17,540 nt of DNA from NCBI GenBank assembly GCA_049437325.1, contig JBMTIM010000057.1, positions 1 to 17,540 of the forward strand, written 5' to 3'. The position numbers and the translations under genes are program-made. This stretch comes from UBA11606 sp049437325 (GTDB lineage: Bacteria; Actinomycetota; Acidimicrobiia; Acidimicrobiales; Aldehydirespiratoraceae). Of the stretch, positions 1 to 7,314 are shown in pieces. The notes under the pieces are model-generated. The model was not told where the DNA came from. It made no database searches and was given only the letters and a program-made list of their open reading frames with translations. The stretch's first letter is position 1, and each line of letters opens with the position of its first letter.

Positions 1-2469
1 CTGCTCGATGTCGGACACCATGTCGCCGGTCGGTACCCGTGACGTCGACACGACGGCGGTCGTTCGTTCGGCGTCAGTTCGGGCAAGGTTCGGGGAGGCC
101 ACCCCGGCAACGACGTCGAACACGAGATAGGCATCGGCGCGACCTTCACCGATACGGCTCGCCGTCTCGGGAAGTTGCTCACCGATCTGCAGGTGGCTCA
201 CAACCGGTCCACCCTTCTGGGCCAGACCGATCTGGTCGAGACTCGTCACCTGCTTGCCGTCGAGCCTTGCTGCGGTGGCGAGCATCTGGTTGACGGTGAC
301 CACACCGGTGCCGCCGATGCCGACCGTCAAGACAGTGCCCGAGGCGGGGACGTGCGCAGCGGGCACCTCGGGCAGGTCGAGCACGGGGAGCGGTCCGTCG
401 GCAGTGGGGCCGTTGCCGACCTCGACGGTGATGAACGCCGGACATTCTCCGTCGACGCAGCTCATGTCGAGATTGCACGACTCCTGATGGATGCGGGTCT
501 TGCGGCCCAACGGGGTCTGGACCGGGTGAACGCTCATGCAGTTCGAGATCTGGCCGCAGTGACCGCAGCCGTCGCAGACCGCCTCGTTGATCACGACCCG
601 GGTCGTGGGCGTCGCCACCGTGCCGCGCTTGCGGGCCCGGCGCAGTTCTGCCGCGCATCCCTGGTCGTAGATGATGACGGTCGTGCCTTCGACCTCTCGC
701 AGCTCCCGCTGGATGCGATCCATCTCGTCGCGGTGGGCGACCTGGGTACCGGGAGCGAATCGGGCGTTGTCGCGGTACTGGTCGGGATCGTCGGAGACGA
801 CGGCGATGCGTTTGACACCCTCGGCTTCGAGCAGGCGGGTGAGGTCGGGGACAGGTGCGATGCCGGCTGCGTCCTGCCCTCCGGTCATGGCCACGGTGCC
901 GTTGTAGAGGAGCTTGTAGGTGATGTTGGTGCCGGCGGCGATCGCCTGACGAACGGCCAAGAAACCCGAGTGGGCAAAGGTGCCGTCACCGATGTTTTGG
1001 AACCGGTGTGGCTCGGTCACGAATGGTGCGAGCCCGGCCCACTGGGCACCTTCGCCCCCCATCTGGGTGACACCGACGGCTCGGTCCTGCATGACCGCCA
1101 TGGTGTGGCAGCCGATACCGCCACCGGCGATCGAGCCCTCGGGTACGAGCGTCGAACGGTTGTGGGGGCAGCCCGAGCAGAAATAGGGGCTACGGGCCGG
1201 CAGTTCGGTGTCGGCGGCGTTCAGGGGAATGCGCTCGCGCCGACGGGCGAGTCGTTGGGGGTCGATGCGCCGCTCCAGCACTCGGCGCATCGCATCGACG
1301 ATGAGATCGGGTTCGAGCGAGCCGACCGGGGTGATGAGGGCTGCGCCCATCTCGTCGGTCTTGCCGAGCACCAGCGGCGCGTCGGGGGTGCCGTACAACG
1401 CAGCCTTGACTGCGTTTTCGAGGAACGGTCGCTTGTCCTCGACGACGAGAATCGTCTCGACCCCCGCGGCGGCTCGACGCACGCTCGAGTCGACGAGGGG
1501 CCAGATGAGTGCGGGCTTGAGGATACGTATGCCATGTTCGGCCAGGTCGGCGTCGCGTTCGAGACCGAGGTGACGCAATGCCCCTCGGACATCGAAGTAC
1601 GCCTTGCCCGCGGCGATGATCGTGAGCCAGGCGTTGGTCGCTCCCATGATGCGGTCGAGACCGTTGGTGGCGGCGTAGTGGGCTGCGGCGCGGGGCCGAA
1701 GTGTGTGGGATTCGAACTCGATCCCGACTGAGTTCGGCGTGATGATCATGTCGTCGGTGGTGGCGTTCCACGGTTCGCCATCAACGAGAAATGGCTCGCG
1801 AACGACGGTCAGCCGGTCGGTGGTGACGTCGACCGTCGATGTCCCGTCGGCGACGTCGGTGTGGATCTTGATACCAATCCACGCACCGGACGCGCGCGAC
1901 ATTTCGTAGCCGTGACGAGCGAAGTCGAGGACGTCTTGCGGCGAGCCGGGGTAGAGCGTCGGCACCGCCAGGTCGGCCAACGATGCCTCGCTTGCCGATG
2001 GAGCGGTGGAGCTTTTGCAGGCGGGATCGTCGCCGGCAGCGAGGAGCACACCGCAGGTGGGATCGACCCCGGCGAGGTTGGCGTGCCGGATCGCGTCACC
2101 GGCCCGGTCGACGCCGGGTCCTTTCCCGAACCAGAGTCCGAGCACGCCGTCGTAGCGGGCAGTTCCGCTTCGGATTGCCTGCTGGCTCCCCCAGATCATC
2201 GTCGCAGCGAGCTCTTCGTTGACACCGTCGGTGAAATGGATGTTCTCGGCCTCGAACAGCGCTCGGTGCTGGTCGTAGGCGGCATCGACGGTGCCGAGCG
2301 GTGAGCCCTGATAGCCGGTGATGAGGGCGGCGACGTCGAGCCCGGCGTCTCGGTCGGCACGAATCTGATCGAGCGGCGCCCGAACCAGTGACTGCACGCC
2401 GTTGAGGACGACTTCGCCCACCTCTGCGGTCATCCGATCGGCGAGCTGGTAGTCGTCGATGTCGGTCAT
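1..2469 (-). CDS. Indolepyruvate ferredoxin oxidoreductase family protein (fused alpha/gamma type), 3' end outside window
   Basis: Thiamine-diphosphate and Fe-S enzyme that oxidises aryl- or branched-chain 2-oxoacids to acyl-CoA with ferredoxin as acceptor. The minus strand is open for exactly 823 codons from ATG 2469-2467 (GAAAGG ribosome site upstream) to the window edge without a stop, so the C-terminus is missing. Visible in order: N-terminal pyrimidine-binding domain with TGYQGSPLGT (residues 51-60); a CSGCPHNRST motif at 431-440, typical of the family's TPP domain; GDGTFAHSG (494-502), the cofactor/metal-binding part; a cysteine cluster C632, C635, C638, C644 plus C665, C671, C676 for Fe-S binding; and the start of the gamma domain with GIGGTG (717-722) and LAQKGGPVVSH (749-759). 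The family is usually about 1,150-1,200 residues, so roughly a third is missing. It is divergent from the aldolase gene. The exact 2-oxoacid cannot be read from sequence. Confidence 0.95.
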   Translation of the reverse strand, partial: MTDIDDYQLADRMTAEVGEVVLNGVQSLVRAPLDQIRADRDAGLDVAALITGYQGSPLGTVDAAYDQHRALFEAENIHFTDGVNEELAATMIWGSQQAIRSGTARYDGVLGLWFGKGPGVDRAGDAIRHANLAGVDPTCGVLLAAGDDPACKSSTAPSASEASLADLAVPTLYPGSPQDVLDFARHGYEMSRASGAWIGIKIHTDVADGTSTVDVTTDRLTVVREPFLVDGEPWNATTDDMIITPNSVGIEFESHTLRPRAAAHYAATNGLDRIMGATNAWLTIIAAGKAYFDVRGALRHLGLERDADLAEHGIRILKPALIWPLVDSSVRRAAAGVETILVVEDKRPFLENAVKAALYGTPDAPLVLGKTDEMGAALITPVGSLEPDLIVDAMRRVLERRIDPQRLARRRERIPLNAADTELPARSPYFCSGCPHNRSTLVPEGSIAGGGIGCHTMAVMQDRAVGVTQMGGEGAQWAGLAPFVTEPHRFQNIGDGTFAHSGFLAVRQAIAAGTNITYKLLYNGTVAMTGGQDAAGIAPVPDLTRLLEAEGVKRIAVVSDDPDQYRDNARFAPGTQVAHRDEMDRIQRELREVEGTTVIIYDQGCAAELRRARKRGTVATPTTRVVINEAVCDGCGHCGQISNCMSVHPVQTPLGRKTRIHQESCNLDMSCVDGECPAFITVEVGNGPTADGPLPVLDLPEVPAAHVPASGTVLTVGIGGTGVVTVNQMLATAARLDGKQVTSLDQIGLAQKGGPVVSHLQIGEQLPETASRIGEGRADAYLVFDVVAGVASPNLARTDAERTTAVVSTSRVPTGDMVSDIEQ

Positions 2470-2579
2470 CGGGCCCTTTCGTTGCGCTGGCAGCGAGTTC
2501 GTTGTTCGAATGCTCCCGAACCTGATTGGCGCTGTCAACGACGGTCTCCGTTCCCGCCTGAGGGGACCCAGTCGCCCGG

Positions 2580-2585
2580 TAGATT
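2580..2585 (+). promoter_or_regulatory. Possible -10 element of the aldolase gene
   Basis: TAGATT fits the actinobacterial TANNNT -10 pattern and lies 31 nt before the ATG, which would give a short leader containing the GGAG ribosome site at 2604-2607. No convincing -35 is seen at the usual distance, so this is tentative. Confidence 0.25.
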
Positions 2586-2616
2586 CAAGGGGGGTCGTCA
2601 ACTGGAGATTTGTGTC

Positions 2617-3504
2617 ATGAATCAGGACATGCTCGACAAGGTCCGAAGCCACAGCGGGTTCATCGCTGCCCTCGATCAGAGTGGTGGGAGTACGCCGAAC
2701 GCGCTGCTGGCCTATGGCGTGACCGAGGACCAGTATCACGGCGACGAAGAGATGTTCGATCACATCCACGCCATGCGGAGCCGAATCTGTACGAGTGCGG
2801 CGTTCGACGGCGATCGTGTGCTCGGGGCGATCCTCTTCGAGATGACGATGGACCGAGAGATCGGTGGGCGTGGGGCCGCCGACTACCTCTGGAATGTGAA
2901 AGGGGTTGTGCCGTTCCTCAAGTGCGACAAAGGATTGGCCGCCGAGGAGAACGATGCGCAGGTCCTGAAGCCGATGCCCGACCTCGATGGTTTGCTCGAG
3001 CGGGGCCTGAGCAAGGGAGTGTTCGGTACCAAGATGCGGTCGGTCATCAAGGCTGCGAACCAAGCCGGGGTCGATGCAGTCGTCGATCAGCAGTTCTCGA
3101 TCGGCAAACAGATTCTGGCCCACGGGCTGATGCCGATCATCGAGCCCGAGGTCGACATCCACAGTGCGACCAAGGCCGAGGCAGAAGTCATGTTGAAGGC
3201 TGCGATTTTGCGCAATCTCGACGTGCTCGACGATGGCGTCGAGGTGATGTTGAAGCTGTCGCTTCCGAGCGTCGACGGGTTCTATTCCGAACTGGTCGCT
3301 CACCCGAAGATCGTGAAGGTGGTTGCTCTGTCGGGTGGCTATAGCCGCAACGACGCCAACGAGCTCCTCCGTCGCCAGCCGGGGATGATCGCCAGCTTCA
3401 GCCGGGCGCTCACCGAGGGCCTGTCGGTGCAGCAGTCCGACGAGGAATTCGATGCCACCCTCGATTCGACGATTCAGTCGATCGCTGACGCGTCTGCGAC
3501 CTGA
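2617..3504 (+). CDS. fda: Fructose-bisphosphate aldolase class I
   Basis: Schiff-base aldolase that reversibly splits fructose 1,6-bisphosphate into glyceraldehyde-3-phosphate and dihydroxyacetone phosphate in glycolysis and gluconeogenesis. The product is 295 residues, the usual length of the short bacterial class I (staphylococcal FdaA-like) family. Recognisable motifs are ALDQSGGST (18-26), WNVKGVVPFLK (92-102), IEPEVD (175-180), MLKLSLP (211-217) with K213 the likely Schiff-base lysine, and the phosphate-binding GGYSR (240-244). I chose ATG 2617 because GGAG lies 9 nt upstream and homology starts there; the frame is open back to 2482 but that part has no family character. It is divergent from the oxidoreductase on the left, and the next gene follows 43 nt later behind its own candidate promoter. 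Confidence 0.95.
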   Translation: MNQDMLDKVRSHSGFIAALDQSGGSTPNALLAYGVTEDQYHGDEEMFDHIHAMRSRICTSAAFDGDRVLGAILFEMTMDREIGGRGAADYLWNVKGVVPFLKCDKGLAAEENDAQVLKPMPDLDGLLERGLSKGVFGTKMRSVIKAANQAGVDAVVDQQFSIGKQILAHGLMPIIEPEVDIHSATKAEAEVMLKAAILRNLDVLDDGVEVMLKLSLPSVDGFYSELVAHPKIVKVVALSGGYSRNDANELLRRQPGMIASFSRALTEGLSVQQSDEEFDATLDSTIQSIADASAT

Positions 3505-3510
3505 TGGTTC

Positions 3511-3540
3511 TTTACGTTTTGTAAAACCAAACGGTAGCGT
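3511..3540 (+). promoter_or_regulatory. AT-rich palindrome TTTAC-N5-GTAAA and TAGCGT -10-like box before the YgfK-like gene
   Basis: In the 43-nt gap after the aldolase stop, the arms TTTAC (3511-3515) and GTAAA (3521-3525) flank GTTTT. This is a small AT-rich inverted repeat in otherwise GC-rich DNA. TAGCGT (3535-3540) fits TANNNT and ends 7 nt before GTG 3548, the spacing expected of a leaderless transcript. TTTACG would be a -35-like box with an 18-nt spacer, so a protein bound to the palindrome would cover the promoter. The repeat and box are seen directly; promoter and operator function are inferred. Confidence 0.4.
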
Positions 3541-3547
3541 CGGGGCC

Positions 3548-5311
3548 GTGGAGGAAACCCCGCCCCTCACGCCGATGTCGCTGGCAACGCTGCTCGGCCG
3601 CATCGACCACGAGTGGCGTTCCCGAAAGAAGATCTTCGATCTCCCGACGGCTCGTTTCTGGAAGCCCGACCCGGAGATCGACCTCGGGTTCGACTTTCTC
3701 GGGCGTCGCTGTGCGAGTCCGGTTGGTCCGGCAGCCGGGCCCCACTCGCAGTTGGCCGAAAACATCGTGCTGTCCTGGCTCGGCGGGTCGCGTCTGTTCG
3801 AACTGAAGACGGTGCAGGTCATCGACGACCTCGTCATCAATCGGCCCTGCATCGACATGCAGACCATCGGGTACAACATCGAGTGGAGTCAGGAACTGAC
3901 GGTCCCCCAGAGCCTCACCGAGTACGTGAAGGCGTCGATGCTGGTCGAGGTGCTGCGCAACTGGGAACCACTGGCCCCATTCGTCGGACCCGATCCCGGT
4001 CCTCACGTCTTCGACATGTCGGTCGGCTACGACCTCGCCGGTATCAGCAGCGACAAGGTTGCAGCATTCATCCATGGGATGCGCAACGCATCCGTCGAGA
4101 TCGAGCGGTTGCGTCCCGAGATCGATGGACCGTTCGCGCACCTTCGCGACCTCGACTTTGGCTCGACCATCTCCGACACGCTCACCCTTTCGACCTTCCA
4201 CGGCTGTCCGCCCGAAGAGATCGAAGCGATCACCAAGCACCTCATCGATGTGCACGACCTCGATGTGATCGTGAAGCTCAACCCGACGTTGCTCGGCTAC
4301 GAGACCGTCGCCGGGATCGTGAACGACGAACTCGGCTACACCGATGTCTCGGTCAAGCAGCAGGCGTTCGCCGATGATCTGCAGTTCGACCGCGGCATCG
4401 AATTGATCGAGGAGCTCAACCAGTACGCCACCGACCGGGGAAGAACCTTTGGGATCAAGTTGACCAACACGTTGGTGGTCGACAACCGGAAGCAGTGGAT
4501 GCCCGAGGAGACGATGTATCTCTCCGGTCCACCGCTGCACGTGCTCGCCATGACGCTGCTCGACACGTTGGCCCGAGCACTTCCGGGACGCTTCGACGTG
4601 CCTGGCCACGACGGCGATGTCATGGTCTCGTTCTCGGCCGGTATCACCAAGGACAATCTCGCCGACTCGCTCGCAGCAGGTGTCCACCCCGCCACCGTGT
4701 GCTCGGACCTTCTCAAGCCCGGCGGCTACGGACGCCTCGCACCCATGCTCAAGGCCCTTACCGAGACGATTCGGGAGTCCGGGCACAGCGACCTGGCTCG
4801 GTGGAAGGCCGATCACCAAGCGTCGGTCGAGGCAGCAGGGTTCACCTCGAGCGCAGCGGCCTACGTTGCTCACCTGCGAGGCTCTGGCCTCGAGCCATAT
4901 CACCGCTCCAGCAATGAGAAGCTGCCGCGAGCGGTCGATCACGACCTGGAGATGTTCGGCTGCGTCGCCTGCAACTTCTGTATCACCGTCTGCCCCAACG
5001 ATGCGTTCACCAGTATTGCCAGCCTCGACGGCATGGAAGGCCGCCAGCAGTACCTGCTCTTTGCCGAACTCTGCAACGAGTGCGGCAACTGCATGACGTT
5101 CTGCCCCGAACGGGGGGACCCAGCGATGATCAAACCTCGCCTCTTCACCGATGCACAGCTTTTTGCGGACCGTGCGCCCACCGGCCAGGGTTTCTTGATC
5201 GCCGGCGGAGCAGTCATCGATGCTCGAGCCGACGCCGAGTCGATCTCGCTCGTCCAGCAGTTGCTCGCGGGTGCCGCAGGCAACCCGCTGGAACCATCAT
5301 CGAACCAGTGA
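3548..5311 (+). CDS. YgfK-like FMN-domain oxidoreductase with C-terminal 2[4Fe-4S] ferredoxin domain
   Basis: The 587-residue protein matches the N-terminal half of E. coli YgfK, the putative selenate reductase/glutamate-synthase-like subunit. Shared motifs include CASPVGPAAGPH, ELKTVQ, STFHGCPPEEIEAI, VKLNPTLLGY, GIKLTNTL and DLLKPGGYGRL, which belong to a dihydroorotate-dehydrogenase-like TIM barrel. The C-terminus holds two ferredoxin motifs: C472, C475, C478, C482 and C509, C512, C515, C519. The GltD-like FAD/NADPH part of full-length YgfK (about 1,030 residues) is absent, so electrons presumably enter or leave through ferredoxin or a separate partner. The substrate is unknown and the YgfK name itself is only putative. 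GTG 3548 fits a leaderless start; ATG 3575 (giving MSLATLLGRI) is an alternative that aligns with the YgfK N-terminus. The open frame begins at 3452 inside the aldolase gene, and that extension is rejected. Confidence 0.85.
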   Translation: MEETPPLTPMSLATLLGRIDHEWRSRKKIFDLPTARFWKPDPEIDLGFDFLGRRCASPVGPAAGPHSQLAENIVLSWLGGSRLFELKTVQVIDDLVINRPCIDMQTIGYNIEWSQELTVPQSLTEYVKASMLVEVLRNWEPLAPFVGPDPGPHVFDMSVGYDLAGISSDKVAAFIHGMRNASVEIERLRPEIDGPFAHLRDLDFGSTISDTLTLSTFHGCPPEEIEAITKHLIDVHDLDVIVKLNPTLLGYETVAGIVNDELGYTDVSVKQQAFADDLQFDRGIELIEELNQYATDRGRTFGIKLTNTLVVDNRKQWMPEETMYLSGPPLHVLAMTLLDTLARALPGRFDVPGHDGDVMVSFSAGITKDNLADSLAAGVHPATVCSDLLKPGGYGRLAPMLKALTETIRESGHSDLARWKADHQASVEAAGFTSSAAAYVAHLRGSGLEPYHRSSNEKLPRAVDHDLEMFGCVACNFCITVCPNDAFTSIASLDGMEGRQQYLLFAELCNECGNCMTFCPERGDPAMIKPRLFTDAQLFADRAPTGQGFLIAGGAVIDARADAESISLVQQLLAGAAGNPLEPSSNQ

Positions 5312-5350
5312 TGTCGACACCGGTATGGATCGGCCGGTCACGCAGGATCG

Positions 5351-5896
5351 CTACGACAGCTGCAGGGCCACCATCGCGACGAGCAGTTCGTGGTCGACCG
5401 CCCAGTCGTTCGGAACCTGAACGGTCTTTTTGTTTCGGGTGAGCCCGGTGAGTTGTGGCGCGAGCTGATCGAGCACGGCTGCGTCGAACGGTGCAACCAG
5501 GATGTGGTTCGTTGCTGTGCTGATCCCGAAGTAGTAGCGCTTGTGCTCGCGAAACATCGGTTGGTTCCAGGCGATGACGAGTTCGAGGTGCGGGAACGCC
5601 GATGAGACGACGTCGAGGATCGATTGGGCCGTCGACCGTTGTGGCTCGGGAAGCGCCTCGATGTAGTCAGCGGGCGTCTCGACCCTCCGAGACGACGTCG
5701 AACCCTTCGAGTACATGATGAGCGCGTTTGCTTGGGCGCGCGTGAACCCGTGCTCGTCACGCAGTATCTGCATCTGTTCGTCGTAGGTCCGGCCGAGCAG
5801 CGATTCCATGAATCCGAACCAGTGGGCCATCGGTTGCCCGGTTCGCTTCTCGATACGAGGCCAGTGTGACGCTCGTCGTGGATCTCGTTCGGTCAT
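5351..5896 (-). CDS. DUF4287 and DUF1801 (YdhG-like) domain protein
   Basis: A 181-residue cytoplasmic protein of unknown function. Residues about 10-66 resemble DUF4287, a short helical domain (RIEKRTGQPMAHWF, then ILRDEHGFTRAQANALIMY). Residues about 75-175 resemble the DUF1801/YdhG fold (DYIEALPEPQRSTAQSIL, then LVIAWNQPMFREHKRYYFG), a small domain also found in frataxin-like folds. ATG 5896-5894 was chosen because homology starts there; the frame extends to 5998, but that part would overlap the end of the upstream nitroreductase. It is the last gene of the putative three-gene transcript, starting 28 nt after the nitroreductase stop. It faces the YgfK-like gene with a 39-nt gap. No catalytic residues can be named. 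Confidence 0.85.
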   Translation of the reverse strand: MTERDPRRASHWPRIEKRTGQPMAHWFGFMESLLGRTYDEQMQILRDEHGFTRAQANALIMYSKGSTSSRRVETPADYIEALPEPQRSTAQSILDVVSSAFPHLELVIAWNQPMFREHKRYYFGISTATNHILVAPFDAAVLDQLAPQLTGLTRNKKTVQVPNDWAVDHELLVAMVALQLS

Positions 5897-5924
5897 CGAA
5901 TACTTCGCACGCACCACCCTGCAC

Positions 5925-6575
5925 TCACGAAAGGGTGTCGATCTCGTTTTCGTCGAGGGTGTTGCCCCAACTGTCGAGATGGGTGATCGTTCGTGCATCG
6001 CGCCGTTTGGCGGGGACGAACGAGTCGCCGGTGTAGTAGGCGACCGGCAACAGTGCCACCTGGGTCATGTCGTCGGGGATCCCGAGGATGTCGGCGACCT
6101 CGGCTTCGTGTTGGAGGTGGAAGGTGGTCCAGCACGACCCGAGCCCTCGAACGCGAGCAGCCAACTGAAAGCTCCAAACGGCAGGCAGCACCGAGCCGTA
6201 GTAGCCGGCGACGAGCCCTTCCGGCCGCCCCTTTCGCATGGGGATGACCAGGGCTGGGACCTCGGCCAGATGGTCGATCAGGTACATCGTCGAGTCGACG
6301 ATCTTCTTGACCTTGGGGTGGGTGGTGTCGGCCGGGGCAAGGTAGGGGCGACCCACCGCTGCGTAGAACTCGGCGATCGCTGCCTTGCGGGCGTTGTCGG
6401 TGACGATCATCCACTGATTGGCCTGGACGTTGCCGCCGACCGGCGCATGGTTCGAGACGTCGATGCACTCGAGCAGCAGCTCGATCGGAACCGCACGGGA
6501 GAGATCGAGACGCTGACGCACCTGCTTCGTGGTCTTGAGGAGCCGGTCGGCCTCGGAAATGTCGAAGTCGGGCAT
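5925..6575 (-). CDS. Nitroreductase family protein (FMN-dependent)
   Basis: A 216-residue FMN flavoprotein of the nitroreductase superfamily, which uses NAD(P)H to reduce nitro, quinone, enone or similar groups and usually acts as a dimer in the cytoplasm. The FMN-site motif APVGGNVQANQW lies at 44-55, preceded by a variant of the usual N-terminal arginine-rich segment (RQRLDLSRAVP, 20-30). The second conserved block is GLGSCWTTFHL (144-154), and the C-terminal part has the family's AYYTGDSFVPAKRR region. The ATG at 6575-6573 has AAGGA 8-9 nt upstream. It begins 34 nt after the MerB-like gene ends and is probably cotranscribed with it. Its substrate is unknown; the neighbour suggests, but does not show, a link to metal or organometal detoxification. 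Confidence 0.9.
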   Translation of the reverse strand: MPDFDISEADRLLKTTKQVRQRLDLSRAVPIELLLECIDVSNHAPVGGNVQANQWMIVTDNARKAAIAEFYAAVGRPYLAPADTTHPKVKKIVDSTMYLIDHLAEVPALVIPMRKGRPEGLVAGYYGSVLPAVWSFQLAARVRGLGSCWTTFHLQHEAEVADILGIPDDMTQVALLPVAYYTGDSFVPAKRRDARTITHLDSWGNTLDENEIDTLS

Positions 6576-6609
6576 GGCGGTGGTCCTTGTCGGTGGATCG
6601 GCGGACGGG

Positions 6610-7314
6610 TCAGTGGTCGGCGGGTACCGGGAGGCTGCTGCGCAGCGCCCTGAACGCGGCTGCGCCGTCGTCGGAGCGGGTCCACGAGATGTAGTCGGCC
6701 CTGCCCCGCTCGCGAAAGAACGGGTTCGCAAAGGCCTCCGCCCACTCGGCAAGCGGTTTGATCGCATGGGCCATTGCGGGGTTGAAGCCGTCCCAGCGGC
6801 GGGCGTGCTCTTCCGACCGGAAGAGATTCATGTTCGCTCAACGGAAGGGTCGGCTGTCGGCCGAACCTCCGATCACGTCGCTCGTGTAGCCCACGATCTC
6901 GGCTGGTTCGGTGGTCGTGATCTCCTCGTCGTGCATCTCGACGACGATCGCCTCGCCACAGCACAGGCACGGGGCTTCGATCCTCACGGTTTGTCCGGGA
7001 ACGAGCCATCGGATCGCTGTGGCCTCGAGGCCGCACTGTGCGTACCAGCCGCCCACGCCGTCGACCGTTACCCGGTACTGGGTTGGCTGGAGGTTGAAGG
7101 GGGGGAACGAGGCGAAGAGGTCGGTGTCGGATGCCATCCAGCCGGGGGTGATCGCAACGAGTTCGTGTGCCAACTGGCGGGCTTGTTCGATCGGCGTTCC
7201 GAGTTCTGCCGCCAGTTCGGTGAAGTGCGGTGCCGTGCCGGTGGCGACCACACGGCGCATGATTGCGGCATAGCCACGGTCGAGCAGCTCCAGCGGTGCG
7301 CCGTCGTCGGTCAT
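6610..7314 (-). CDS. MerB-like organomercurial (alkylmercury) lyase, predicted selenoprotein with in-frame TGA = Sec159
   Basis: MerB cleaves carbon-mercury bonds with two cysteines and an aspartate (C96, C159, D99 in the plasmid R831b enzyme). Here residues 1-75 form the N-terminal winged-helix-like region. WYAQCGLEA places C94 at the C96 position and E97 at the D99 position, and APCLCCGE (C116, C118, C119) matches the segment around MerB C117. After R158 comes TGA (6840-6838). Translation then continues in the same frame as ANMNLFRSEEHARRW, which aligns with MerB CHVHFFAS...DWASKH, so the TGA falls on Cys159. Reading it as selenocysteine gives 234 residues (MerB is 212). The 158-aa product alone would lack a catalytic residue and the C-terminal part of the fold, and the 73-aa downstream frame has no ribosome site. 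The ATG at 7314-7312 has a weak GAGAA upstream. It is the first gene of a cluster with a nitroreductase. Mercury may not be the substrate; other organometals are possible. Confidence 0.85.
6808..6840 (-). promoter_or_regulatory. Bacterial SECIS element: UGA codon plus hairpin with GGUC loop
   Basis: On the minus strand, TGA (6840-6838) is followed after 12 nt by CTCTTCC, loop GGTC, GGAAGAG (6825-6808). This is a perfect 7-bp stem with a 4-nt loop starting with two Gs. Counting the U of UGA as 1, the loop covers 23-26. In E. coli fdhF the key loop G23 and U24 sit at nearly the same place. It meets the usual bacterial SECIS description: apical loop 16-37 nt from UGA and G in the first two loop positions. 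SelB would bind it to decode UGA as selenocysteine. The structure is read by eye; folding energy was not computed. Confidence 0.85.

Noticed and set aside
175..1731. A 518-codon plus-strand open frame
   Set aside because: It is antisense to the indolepyruvate oxidoreductase, whose minus-strand translation has clear family motifs throughout; the plus-strand product is low-complexity and matches no recognisable family.
3512..4942. A 476-codon minus-strand open frame
   Set aside because: It is antisense to the YgfK-like gene, which carries the conserved motifs; it is a long frame caused by high GC.
5312..5350. ACCGG/CCGGT inverted repeat between convergent genes as a terminator
   Set aside because: Only 5 bp with a 10-nt loop and no T-tract; too weak to report as a feature.
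6610..6831. A separate 73-aa gene starting at ATG 6831, with the lyase ending at the TGA (split or pseudogenised merB)
   Set aside because: It is in the same frame as the lyase, has no ribosome site, begins inside the conserved MerB C-terminal part, and the TGA is followed by a SECIS-like hairpin. A nonsense mutation is the main alternative, but it would not explain the hairpin.
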